From: a virus
Direction: 5' to 3' (one strand)
Virus record (IMG/VR): IMGVR_UViG_3300025401_000022
Location: 1 to 64,000 of that record
Length of the DNA stretch: 64,000 nt
The notes below the pieces were generated by a model. That model did not search any database. It was given only the letters and a program-made list of their open reading frames with translations, and was not told the origin of the DNA. How positions within the stretch are numbered: the stretch's first letter is position 1; every line of letters starts with the position of its first letter. A program made the translations under genes and the position numbers. Below are positions 41,677 through 48,936 of this stretch, piece after piece.

Positions 41677-41943
41677 ATGGCATTACGTTTATCCGTTTCA
41701 ACACAATTTGGCGTACCAGCACCAGAAGCCTACGCCCGCATCACTAACTTCTACGGCACTAAAGACCAATTACAAGTCCAAGTAGCTATTTACTACAACG
41801 AAGATGCAAGACATCAAAATATGAGTACAGTTAAAGAAAATGCTCACTACATTGCTATGGAAGATTTAAAGGGCGATTTAATTCCAGCAATTTATGAAGT
41901 ATTAAAGAGTTTTGCTGATTATCAAGGCGCAGTAGACGCTTAA
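41677..41943 (+). CDS. 88-aa conserved phage protein, copy 2 of 2
   Basis: Paralogue of the protein at 134-400, most residues shared, including VSTQFGVPAPEAYARITNF and MEDLKGDLIPAIYEVLKSF. AAAAAGGAAAAATC precedes the ATG, nearly as in copy 1. It follows the collagen-like fibre and ends that transcription unit. Function unknown. Confidence 0.75.
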   Translation: MALRLSVSTQFGVPAPEAYARITNFYGTKDQLQVQVAIYYNEDARHQNMSTVKENAHYIAMEDLKGDLIPAIYEVLKSFADYQGAVDA

Positions 41944-41967
41944 TTTAGGACAGTTTTTAACTTTTTT

Positions 41968-41992
41968 GCGTATTAGTGGTAGTAGATTAAGG
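41968..41992 (+). promoter_or_regulatory. GCGTATTAGT motif (AGTA variant)
   Basis: GCGTATTAGTGGTAGTAGAT: perfect core, AGTA where the best copies have TATA. It stands 25 bases after the 88-aa gene and before the glycosyltransferase genes, with a T-rich tract and a host-type -10 box following. Confidence 0.5.
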
Positions 41993-42015
41993 TTTTTTTT
42001 TTGCATAAGTAGTAT

Positions 42016-42039
42016 TATAATAGAGGTTCGTATGAACCT
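42016..42039 (+). promoter_or_regulatory. host-type TATAAT box and start-region hairpin before glycosyltransferases
   Basis: TATAAT at 42016-42021, preceded by a T10 tract. Downstream AGGTTC-GTAT-GAACCT (42024-42039) forms a perfect 6-bp hairpin only five bases before the AGGAAACC ribosome site. Transcription by host polymerase and structure-based control of translation are both possible. No clear -35 box. Confidence 0.5.
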
Positions 42040-42050
42040 AATAGGAAACC

Positions 42051-43268
42051 ATGAAATACAGCATAGTAATACCCACATATAACAACTGTGAGAAGTACCT
42101 AAAGCCGTGCATTGACTCAATTATTAAGCACACCGACATGGCCCAAGTAGAGCTGATTATCAGCGCCAACGGGTGTACAGACAACACCAGAGCCTATTTA
42201 GACTACTTAGAGACCGCAGTACCGAACCTGTACGTGGTGTGGAACCAAGAGCCACTGGGGTTTGCCAAGGCTACAAACAAGGGCATCCGTGTGGCTAGGG
42301 GCGACAAGATTGTCCTGCTAAATAACGACACAGTCGTGCTAGATAGTAGCTGGTTAGAGCGCCTAGATCAGGGCGACATTGGGGCGGTACTGACGCAGCA
42401 CTCAGACATCACCCGCAGCCGTTTTGGCGTGTTCTTCTGCGTGATGATCGACCCGAAGGTGTTTCAGACCATTGGCTTTTTGAACGAAGATTATGCCACT
42501 GGGGGCTGTGAGGACATTGAGTTTTGCCATAAGGCACAGCTGAGTGGCTTTAATGTTGTGGACGTTGGATACAGGGGAGACTTCCCAATCTACCACGCAG
42601 CAGAGGGCACGATGCACGACCCGCAGCTGGTACAGGACTGGGACAACACGTTCCTACTTAACCAGCTCAAGCTGGCAAAGGAGTACAACCTAGACTGGTA
42701 CCGCTGGCGTCTGTCAAACAACTACGAGCGGGCTGTGTTCCTCAAGGACGATCTGGTTTTTCCCCGTGAAAAGCAAAGATACGAATTTGCAGGGAAAAAC
42801 ATACTGCCAGGCTCTGTGCTCGAGATTGGCTGCTCTACTGGATACGGCTACCAGTTTTTAAACACGCAGGCCTATATGGGGCTGGACTACGACCCCATTA
42901 TTGTAAACGTAGCCAAGGAACAAGAGTGGTCTGATAACGCCACGTTTTACCAAGCCGACATCAACGCCTATGATCTTGGTACGTACACCAACATCATTGC
43001 GTTTGAGGTAGTTGAGCACCTTGACAACGGCTTAGAGGTTGTTGAAAAGCTAAAGCAGCACTGCAAGCGCCTACTAATTACGGTGCCACATAACGAGCCA
43101 AAGGGCTTTTGGGGCGAGCACCACAAGTTGCATGGTTTAACAGAAAAAGATTTTCCTGGATTTACGTTTGCGTACATCAGCCACGACGGAACAATTTCGG
43201 ACAGAATGCAGGCAGTAAACGCCGCCAATCCGAGCAACCTGATGATTTGCAGGTGGGACAATGAGTAG
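42051..43268 (+). CDS. glycosyltransferase family 2 fused to SAM-dependent methyltransferase
   Basis: 405 aa. N-terminal GT-A domain: SIVIPTYNNCEKYLKPCIDS, LIISANGCTDNT, and the nucleotide-sugar metal site LLNNDT (91-93), later GGCEDIEFCHKA. C-terminal methyltransferase from about 240: SVLEIGCSTGYGYQF (SAM site), GLDYDPI, IIAFEVVEHLDNG, LLITVPHNE. It should add and methylate a sugar, either on virion proteins such as the fibres or on host surface glycans. It overlaps the next gene by 8 bases. Confidence 0.82.
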   Translation: MKYSIVIPTYNNCEKYLKPCIDSIIKHTDMAQVELIISANGCTDNTRAYLDYLETAVPNLYVVWNQEPLGFAKATNKGIRVARGDKIVLLNNDTVVLDSSWLERLDQGDIGAVLTQHSDITRSRFGVFFCVMIDPKVFQTIGFLNEDYATGGCEDIEFCHKAQLSGFNVVDVGYRGDFPIYHAAEGTMHDPQLVQDWDNTFLLNQLKLAKEYNLDWYRWRLSNNYERAVFLKDDLVFPREKQRYEFAGKNILPGSVLEIGCSTGYGYQFLNTQAYMGLDYDPIIVNVAKEQEWSDNATFYQADINAYDLGTYTNIIAFEVVEHLDNGLEVVEKLKQHCKRLLITVPHNEPKGFWGEHHKLHGLTEKDFPGFTFAYISHDGTISDRMQAVNAANPSNLMICRWDNE

Positions 43269-44229
43269 TATCCTGTGCTCTGTAGCGACCCGTGGCAGGT
43301 ACCACACCACGCTGCCTCTCGTACTAAACGCCATCATCAACCAGACCAGGCTGCCAGATAAGCTAGTCATCTTCGATGATAATGATAAGCCGCAGGACAT
43401 GCGGAAAGAGATGATTTACCAATATTTCTTTGAGATGCTAAAGCACAAAGGTATTGAGTGGGAATGGCGATATGCAACCCGTAGGGGTCAGCATCATATT
43501 CATCAAAGCGCTAACAACGAAGGTTTTGAATGGGTGTGGCGCGTTGATGATGACGCGGTGCCAGAACCTAATGTACTAAAAGAATTGTATAGATTTACTT
43601 CCCCCATTGTTGGAGCAGTTGGCGGTCAAGTGTTAACTCCACCGTATTCGCCAGATACAAATAACATAACTGGCAAAATTGATAACATTGACTCCGAACC
43701 AAATGTGCAATGGGGTAAGTTTAATATAGCAAGAGAAGTTGAACACTTACACTGTACTTTTTTATATCGTGCTGGGGTTGTTGATTATAATCTTGGTCTT
43801 TCACGGGTAGCACATAGGGAAGAAACTTTATTTACCTATGGTCTACATAAAAAAGGCTATATACTTTGGGCAATACCAAACGCAGTAACTTGGCACATGA
43901 AGAATCCTCAAGGTGGGATTCGTAGCGAAACAAAGAAGGAGATGTATGACCATGATGAACAGATTTTTAGAAATATTCTTGGACACCGTGATCGTACCAT
44001 TGTGGTTCTCAATTGTGGTCTCGGTGACCATATTGTATTCAGCCGCATACTTCCTTCAATACCTAACGCTGAAGTTTTTAGCTGTTACCCTGAAGTGGTT
44101 CCCGGGAAGTCAATAGCTCAGGCAATACAGTTATTTGGTGACATTGACCATTGGAACGTCTACAAAAAGATGGATCAGTGGAAATGGAAAGATAGTTTAG
44201 AAGCTGCGTATAGAAAGATGTATTTATGA
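43261..44229 (+). CDS. glycosyltransferase family 2 domain fused to the N-half of a heptosyltransferase-like (GT9) domain
   Basis: 322 aa. Residues 1-235 are GT-A: SSILCSVATRGRYHTTLPLVL, KLVIFDD, WRVDDDAVPEP with D96-D98, and a later EETLFTYGLHKKGY. From about 240 (TIVVLNCGLGDHIVFSRILP, FSCYPEVVPGKSIAQ) it is the N-terminal domain of an ADP-heptose-type GT9 enzyme, which then stops; the C-terminal half is the next ORF. The stop overlaps the next start (ATGA). Confidence 0.75.
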   Translation: MSSILCSVATRGRYHTTLPLVLNAIINQTRLPDKLVIFDDNDKPQDMRKEMIYQYFFEMLKHKGIEWEWRYATRRGQHHIHQSANNEGFEWVWRVDDDAVPEPNVLKELYRFTSPIVGAVGGQVLTPPYSPDTNNITGKIDNIDSEPNVQWGKFNIAREVEHLHCTFLYRAGVVDYNLGLSRVAHREETLFTYGLHKKGYILWAIPNAVTWHMKNPQGGIRSETKKEMYDHDEQIFRNILGHRDRTIVVLNCGLGDHIVFSRILPSIPNAEVFSCYPEVVPGKSIAQAIQLFGDIDHWNVYKKMDQWKWKDSLEAAYRKMYL

Positions 44230-44660
44230 TCATCATATCGCCATACGCACAAAAGCTCAGAACCGGAGCTTTAAACCCAAAAAACTATCCGTATTGGAAA
44301 GAGCTCATTGAGCAAATCAACGAGCCAATAGTTCAGATTGGAGTTGAGGGTGAAGAGCAATTAGTACCAGACTTTAGAAAGAACCTACCAATTGCATCAT
44401 TGCGTGAACTGTTATGGCAGTGCCGCACTTGGATTGGAATTGATAGTTTCTTTCAACATCTTGCATGGGATGAGGGTGTGCCAGGAATAGTGTTATGGGG
44501 TCCGTCTGATCCACTAATATTTGGGCATCCAGAAAACATTAATCTACTAAAAGACCGATCACATTTAGTAGCAAACCAGTTTATATGGTGGGAAGCCACC
44601 GAACATAGTAATGATCGCTTTGTAAAACCACAAGAAATATTAGAGTATCTAAAGGAATAA
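44226..44660 (+). CDS. C-terminal half of a heptosyltransferase-like (GT9) enzyme
   Basis: 144 aa. IISPYAQKLRTGALNPKNYP, PIVQIGVEGE, LRELLWQCRTWIGIDSFFQH and GIVLWGPSDPLIFGHPENIN are the nucleotide-sugar-binding motifs of GT9. The N-half is fused to the preceding protein, with an ATGA junction, so the enzyme is split at the domain boundary or is made by coupling or a -1 frameshift. The family transfers heptose or a like sugar to LPS core. Confidence 0.72.
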   Translation: MIIISPYAQKLRTGALNPKNYPYWKELIEQINEPIVQIGVEGEEQLVPDFRKNLPIASLRELLWQCRTWIGIDSFFQHLAWDEGVPGIVLWGPSDPLIFGHPENINLLKDRSHLVANQFIWWEATEHSNDRFVKPQEILEYLKE

Positions 44661-44663
44661 ACC

Positions 44664-46181
44664 ATGGCCCAATCCGGCTACACACCGATTAGTCTTTACT
44701 ACAGCGCAACGTCTGGCGTAGCGCCGACGTCTGGCAATCTTACCAATGGTGAGTTGGCTATTAACATCACCGACGGTAAGTTATACTTTAAAAATACTAG
44801 CGGCGCTGTAACTTTATTGGCTTCTGCCTCTGGTGCTGCAGCTGCGGGTAACCTATCCGGCGGTACATCAGGCCAGATTCCGTACCAAAGTGCGCCGAAC
44901 ACCACTGTGTTTATGCCTGCACCAGGGACATCCGGTACTTACCTTGGCTACAATGGTAGTGGTTTTTATTGGTCTACAACAACTGGCGCTTCCGGATACA
45001 GTGGCTACAGTGGCTTTTCCGGCACAAACGGCATAAATGGTACTTCTGGATTTAGTGGTATTTCAGGATATTCTGGCTTTAACGGCTCTGGTGTTTCTGG
45101 TTATAGCGGCTCCGGTATTTCAGGTTTTAGTGGATACTCTGGCATATCTGGCTATAGCGGCTATAGCGGCTCAAACGGTTTATCAGGATTTTCTGGCTTT
45201 AGTGGCTACAGCGGTTCCGGTATATCTGGCTACAGTGGTTTTAACGGCGCAACAGGTCCAACAGGCAACTCCGGTTACAGCGGCTACTCTGGCTACAGTG
45301 GCCAAGATGGTATTTCAGGAACAAACGGTCTATCTGGCTACAGTGGTCGTAGTGGTTTTTCTGGCTACAGCGGTTCTGGTATCTCAGGATATAGTGGATA
45401 CAGCGGTTTAGGTTTGTCTGGTTATAGTGGTTACTCTGGAGCTACTGCAGCTTCTGGTTATAGTGGCTACAGTGGCACTAATGGCGCGTCTGGTATTTCT
45501 GGCTATAGTGGCGCTAATGGTGCGTCTGGTATTTCTGGCTATAGTGGCACTAACGGTACTTCTGGTATTTCTGGCTATAGTGGATTTAGCGGATATTCCG
45601 GTTCTACAGCATATACCGCAACCAACTTATCCGGTGGTTATGTGAATGCAACAAGCATTACATATTCCACTACTCTTACTGGTGGTACTGGTATTGTTAA
45701 CTTAGGTTCTGGTCAGTTTTACAAAGATTCTAGCGGCAACGTATCTATTGGTTCTACATCAACACCTGCAACACTATATGTAAAAGGTGGTAATTCAAAC
45801 AACCTATCTATTGACAATGGTGGTCAGCAATATACCACAGTGTCTTTATACAACAACGGCACTGAAAAAGCGCAGATGTATTGGGACCAAACTAATACAC
45901 TATTTGTATTTGGTACTGACGCTGGTGCTCCTGTAGTATTTAAAGCCGCTACCGTTGAACGTATGCGCATTTCTGCAGCTGGTGGTGTATCAATTGGTAC
46001 AGCAACAGATCCGGGCGTTGGTAATTTATTGGTTAACGGCGCATATAAAACAGTTAACTTTTCTATTTTTGAGTCCGGTGGTAAGCTATATTTTGCCTAC
46101 CAAGGAAATAATATAGCTTCATTAGATTCATCAGGTAACTTTACATCATTAGCTTCAGTAATTGGTGGCGGCACACCTTAA
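44664..46181 (+). CDS. second collagen-like fibre
   Basis: 505 aa. N-terminal module (LYYSATSGVAPTSGNLTNGE, LAINITDGKLYFKN) as in many phage fibres, Gly-X-Ser triplets at about 108-315 with G-N-G and G-A-T breaks, then a beta tip (NVSIGSTSTPATLYVKGG, GVSIGTATDPGVGNLLVNG). The ending resembles the region just before an S74 domain, but no S74 domain follows. Likely a shorter partner of the giant fibre. Confidence 0.78.
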   Translation: MAQSGYTPISLYYSATSGVAPTSGNLTNGELAINITDGKLYFKNTSGAVTLLASASGAAAAGNLSGGTSGQIPYQSAPNTTVFMPAPGTSGTYLGYNGSGFYWSTTTGASGYSGYSGFSGTNGINGTSGFSGISGYSGFNGSGVSGYSGSGISGFSGYSGISGYSGYSGSNGLSGFSGFSGYSGSGISGYSGFNGATGPTGNSGYSGYSGYSGQDGISGTNGLSGYSGRSGFSGYSGSGISGYSGYSGLGLSGYSGYSGATAASGYSGYSGTNGASGISGYSGANGASGISGYSGTNGTSGISGYSGFSGYSGSTAYTATNLSGGYVNATSITYSTTLTGGTGIVNLGSGQFYKDSSGNVSIGSTSTPATLYVKGGNSNNLSIDNGGQQYTTVSLYNNGTEKAQMYWDQTNTLFVFGTDAGAPVVFKAATVERMRISAAGGVSIGTATDPGVGNLLVNGAYKTVNFSIFESGGKLYFAYQGNNIASLDSSGNFTSLASVIGGGTP

Positions 46182-46197
46182 TTTTTAGGAAATATTT

Positions 46198-46842
46198 ATG
46201 GCAAATACAACAATTAACAGTTCTGGAGTAACCTTTCCAGACGGAACAACTCAAAGCACTTCTGGCGCACCTTTTATTAAAGGTCAAGTTTTTACATCCA
46301 ATGGAACATTTACTATTCCTACTGGAGTTACTGCACTTAAAATTACAGTAGTTGGTGGCGGCGGGGGTAGTGGCGGGGGTGCTAGCACTCCAGGAGGAGG
46401 TGGAGGGGGCGGCGGTGCTGCTGTTGCTTATTTAACTGGTTTAACATCAGGTAATACTTTAGCAGTAACTATTGGTGGCGGTGGCTCTGCTGGTGGAAAT
46501 GGTAATAATGGTAGTGGTGGCGGAAGTTCAACTGTTGCTTCAGGAACACAATCTATTACAACATTAACTGGTAGTGGTGGCGGTGGTGGCGGTGGTTCTA
46601 ATTCTATTGGGGTTGGCGGTGGTGGCGGAAGTGGAACTAATGGAACAATAAATGTTGGTGGGGGCGGTGGCAGTTGGAGTGGTGGAAATTCTATATTAGG
46701 TGGTGGTGGTGCATGGGGTGTTAATAATGCAAATGGAAATTCAGGCAAGGCTTATGGCGGTGGCGGTGGTGGTGGTGGTGTTTCTGGATGTGGCAGTAGT
46801 GGTGCGGCTGGTGCTGCTGGTGTTGTAGTGTTTGAATGGTAA
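46198..46842 (+). CDS. glycine-rich fibre-tip adhesin
   Basis: 214 aa. MANTTINSSGVTFPDGTTQS is a fibre start; KITVVGGGGGSGGG opens a domain of polyglycine runs alternating with short variable loops, ending GAAGVVVFEW. Gly-rich sandwich tips (as in T4-like gp38 adhesins) recognise receptors through the loops. It follows the second collagen-like fibre and may be its detachable tip. Confidence 0.72.
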   Translation: MANTTINSSGVTFPDGTTQSTSGAPFIKGQVFTSNGTFTIPTGVTALKITVVGGGGGSGGGASTPGGGGGGGGAAVAYLTGLTSGNTLAVTIGGGGSAGGNGNNGSGGGSSTVASGTQSITTLTGSGGGGGGGSNSIGVGGGGGSGTNGTINVGGGGGSWSGGNSILGGGGAWGVNNANGNSGKAYGGGGGGGGVSGCGSSGAAGAAGVVVFEW

Positions 46843-46854
46843 TAGGAAAATAAA

Positions 46855-47148
46855 ATGACAACTCAAAACTATTTAGTAGTAGAAAACAATGTAGTCACAA
46901 ACATTGTTGTATGGGATGGTAATACACAAGATTGGACACCTCCAGCAGATGCGACAATGCTAATTCAAGACACAACCCCAACAATGGTTTGGAAATTATC
47001 TGCTGACAAATCTACTTTTGTTTTAACAGAACAAATAGGTGCTGGTGCTATTGGATTTACTTGGAATGGTAGTGTATTAACAACTAATGAGCCACAACCA
47101 GCACCTCCAAAAGACCAACCAATAGCTAGTGGAACTACAACTGCATAA
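46855..47148 (+). CDS. 97-aa fibre-associated protein
   Basis: Beta-rich: NYLVVENNVVTNIVVWDGNT, WTPPADATMLIQDTTP, FTWNGSVLTTNEPQPAPP. The N-terminal part is a common phage tail-accessory pattern (NxVxNxxxWDG). Role probably in fibre assembly or attachment. Stop overlaps the next start (TAATGG). Confidence 0.62.
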   Translation: MTTQNYLVVENNVVTNIVVWDGNTQDWTPPADATMLIQDTTPTMVWKLSADKSTFVLTEQIGAGAIGFTWNGSVLTTNEPQPAPPKDQPIASGTTTA

Positions 47149-47429
47149 TGGTTACTCATATAGGAACTGCCCATAGCTTTACTTATGATGGGGCACAATT
47201 AAATATTTACCATGCAAATAAAGGCGAAGGCTTGCCAAAGCATGAACATATTTATAGTCATGCAACTATGTGCAATAGCGGTTCTTGTTTAGTAAGCCTT
47301 GAAGGTCGTAGCTACACAATCAATAAAAATAGCCAACCTTTAAATCTTCCTGCTGGTGAATGGCACGAAATTGAAGCATTAGAAGATGATACAGTATTTG
47401 TAAATGTATTTGCAGAAGGAAAGTATTAG
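47148..47429 (+). CDS. cupin-fold protein
   Basis: 93 aa. LPKHEHIYSHATMCNSGSCL gives His32, His34 and His38, and LPAGEWHEIEAL gives His73: the metal ligands of a small cupin barrel. It might bind a metal or a sugar at the virion or cell surface. It sits between fibre and lysis genes, where its role is unclear. Confidence 0.7.
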   Translation: MVTHIGTAHSFTYDGAQLNIYHANKGEGLPKHEHIYSHATMCNSGSCLVSLEGRSYTINKNSQPLNLPAGEWHEIEALEDDTVFVNVFAEGKY

Positions 47430-47432
47430 GTC

Positions 47433-47666
47433 ATGGATCTCCAAACACTAATTAACACCGTATTGCCACTAATTTGTGTGGCAATTGGATGGTTCTGCAA
47501 AGAACTTTGGAATGCAGTTCAGGAGCTTAAAGATGACGTCTCCAATTTGCGCAATCACCTTTCGGATAACTATGTTCGCAAAGATGATTTTGCAAGTCGC
47601 TGGGATGAAGTTTTAAAAGCGGTTCATCGTATTGAAGACAAGCTAGACATTCTTCGTGATAAATAA
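47433..47666 (+). CDS. small membrane protein of the second lysis cassette
   Basis: 77 aa. N-terminal membrane segment (TVLPLICVAIGWFCKELW) followed by a coiled coil (VQELKDDVSNLRNHL, VLKAVHRIEDKLDIL). It stands where the 76-aa protein (11681) stands in the first cassette, with the order of segments reversed. Function unknown; lysis control is possible. Confidence 0.6.
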   Translation: MDLQTLINTVLPLICVAIGWFCKELWNAVQELKDDVSNLRNHLSDNYVRKDDFASRWDEVLKAVHRIEDKLDILRDK

Positions 47667-47890
47667 TGAACGATATTCTAAAACAGCTGTTGACCGGTAA
47701 AGATAACACAACCTATGATATTGGCCGAGTTACTTGGCTTATTAGTTTAACAGCCGTTATTGGATTGGCTTTTTACGAGGTGATGCACAACACCGTTAGT
47801 ATTCGTGAACTTGCCGAATCCCTTGGAATTGTCTCAGCTGCAGGTGGTGCCAGTGTGGCAATGAAGTCCAAAACAGAACCCGATCAATAA
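47666..47890 (+). CDS. putative holin of the second cassette
   Basis: 74 aa. MNDILKQLLTGKDNTTYDIG precedes a hydrophobic helix (VTWLISLTAVIGLAFYEVM) and a weaker second one (LGIVSAAGGASVAMKS). Paralogue of the 80-aa protein at 12257-12499. Overlaps both neighbours by one base. Confidence 0.6.
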   Translation: MNDILKQLLTGKDNTTYDIGRVTWLISLTAVIGLAFYEVMHNTVSIRELAESLGIVSAAGGASVAMKSKTEPDQ

Positions 47891-48300
47891 TGTTTCCATT
47901 ACCTATATTTACTTATGTCAAAATTGGATTATTTGCTACACTTTTATTTTTGGCTGGCTATACTGGCTTTAGCTTGGAAGCTGCGCGATTCGATCGCTAC
48001 AAGGCGAGCCAACAAGCCCTCACCCAAACGCTCCAGGAAGAACACCAAGCCGCCGCAGACCAAATAAGGAAAGATAAAGATGCTCAAATTGCTACCATCA
48101 ATAACAGCCTCGCTGATGCTCTTGTGCAGCTGCGCAGCCGTCCCAGTCGCGCCCAAGACGCCGCAAATGGACAAGGTGGAACTGGGCTGTCCCTTTCTGC
48201 CGAGGATGCAACTTTTCTTGAGCGGGACGCTGCCAGAGCCGACGTGCTCCGAAGCGCCCTCTCAGCCTGCTACGCCCAATACGACTCACTAAGTAAATAA
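47890..48300 (+). CDS. Rz: i-spanin (Rz-like) of the second cassette
   Basis: 136 aa: MFPLPIFTYVKIGLFATLLF membrane anchor, then a periplasmic helix with IRKDKDAQIATINNSLADAL and QLRSRPSRAQ. Clearly homologous to the protein at 12480-12887. Rz1 is embedded in its second half in the +1 frame. Confidence 0.86.
   Translation: MFPLPIFTYVKIGLFATLLFLAGYTGFSLEAARFDRYKASQQALTQTLQEEHQAAADQIRKDKDAQIATINNSLADALVQLRSRPSRAQDAANGQGGTGLSLSAEDATFLERDAARADVLRSALSACYAQYDSLSK
48080..48292 (+). CDS. Rz1: o-spanin lipoprotein (Rz1-like), embedded in Rz
   Basis: 70 aa in the +1 frame. MLKLLPSITASLMLLCSCAA is a lipoprotein signal with lipobox Cys16 or Cys18; the mature part has TPQMDKVELGCPFLPRMQLF, as in the Rz1 at 12664-12837. 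The C-terminus is Pro-rich (APSQPATPNTTH), usual for Rz1. Confidence 0.85.
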   Translation: MLKLLPSITASLMLLCSCAAVPVAPKTPQMDKVELGCPFLPRMQLFLSGTLPEPTCSEAPSQPATPNTTH

Positions 48301-48310
48301 CCCCCAATTT

Positions 48311-48330
48311 GCGTATTAGTGTAAACTGAC
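48311..48330 (+). promoter_or_regulatory. GCGTATTAGT motif (degenerate downstream part)
   Basis: GCGTATTAGTGTAAACTGAC: perfect core, no TATA at +13 (AACT). It precedes the endolysin gene by 38 bases, with AAGGAGCAAAA as ribosome site. A separate promoter for the endolysin would let it be timed apart from the spanins. Confidence 0.5.
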
Positions 48331-48348
48331 GCAAAGTAAGGAGCAAAA

Positions 48349-48870
48349 ATGAATAAGAAGCTATTTTTGGTAGTATGGTTGTTCACGTTGGTTTGGGTAG
48401 TTCAAAACCTACAGATAACTAAAACAATAGAACGAGACATTGTGGCAATTACAGAATCAACATTCCAGTTTATTACCAACTTTGAGGGTAAACGCAATAA
48501 AGCGTACCGTGACTCCAAGGGCTTATGGACTATTGGCGTTGGTCACCTCATAAAAGCCGATGAAGAGTTCCTAAAGACCATTACCCTGACAGACTACGAC
48601 GTACAAGAGCTATTTAAACGCGATTTAAAGTGGTGTGAAGAGGCTGTAGACGAGTCGGTAAGGGTACCCCTTAACCAGAACCAATACGACGCCCTGTACA
48701 GCCTGTGCTTTAATATTGGCGAGACTAACTTTAAAAAATCCGAAGTAGTCCAGCATATTAACAAAAATGACTTAAATGGTGCGGCAAATGCCTTTTTAAA
48801 CTGGGCAAACCCACCAGTATTAAAAACCCGTAGGAAAAAGGAACGGGAGTTGTTTTTAAGGGCGATTTAG
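48349..48870 (+). CDS. endolysin, GH24 lysozyme, probable signal-anchor type
   Basis: 173 aa. Residues 5-22 are hydrophobic (LFLVVWLFTLVWVVQNLQ). The GH24 catalytic triad is at E46-D55-T61 (FEGKRNKAYRD, GLWTIGVGH). Later NQYDALYSLCFNIG and the C-terminal RRKKERELF match T4/P21-type lysozymes. The N-terminal segment suggests signal-arrest-release export like P21 R21, which does not need a large holin hole. TAG overlaps the terminator stem. Confidence 0.87.
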   Translation: MNKKLFLVVWLFTLVWVVQNLQITKTIERDIVAITESTFQFITNFEGKRNKAYRDSKGLWTIGVGHLIKADEEFLKTITLTDYDVQELFKRDLKWCEEAVDESVRVPLNQNQYDALYSLCFNIGETNFKKSEVVQHINKNDLNGAANAFLNWANPPVLKTRRKKERELFLRAI

Positions 48871-48878
48871 CCCTTTTT
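48858..48878 (+). terminator. intrinsic terminator overlapping the endolysin stop
   Basis: AAGGGC-GATTTA-GCCCTT followed by TTT. The stop codon is in the loop/stem. A strong promoter-like motif begins two bases later. Confidence 0.85.
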
Positions 48879-48879
48879 A

Positions 48880-48900
48880 GCGTATTAGTAGATATAAGGG
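48880..48900 (+). promoter_or_regulatory. GCGTATTAGT promoter (strong copy)
   Basis: GCGTATTAGTAGATATAAGG: core, TATA at +13, then AGGG. It follows the endolysin terminator and leads into the Lys/Gly-rich gene and the second nozzle cassette. Confidence 0.72.
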
Positions 48901-48936
48901 CTGATCACCCGTTTAACCAATAACCTCGAGGAAACC

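Noticed and set aside
42024-42039. tRNA T-arm
   Set aside because: GGTTC-GTAT-GAACC looks like a T-arm at first, but no acceptor or anticodon arms surround it; it is a simple hairpin before a ribosome site.
46428-46748. 106-aa Pro-rich minus-strand ORF
   Set aside because: Complement of polyglycine codons in the adhesin gene.
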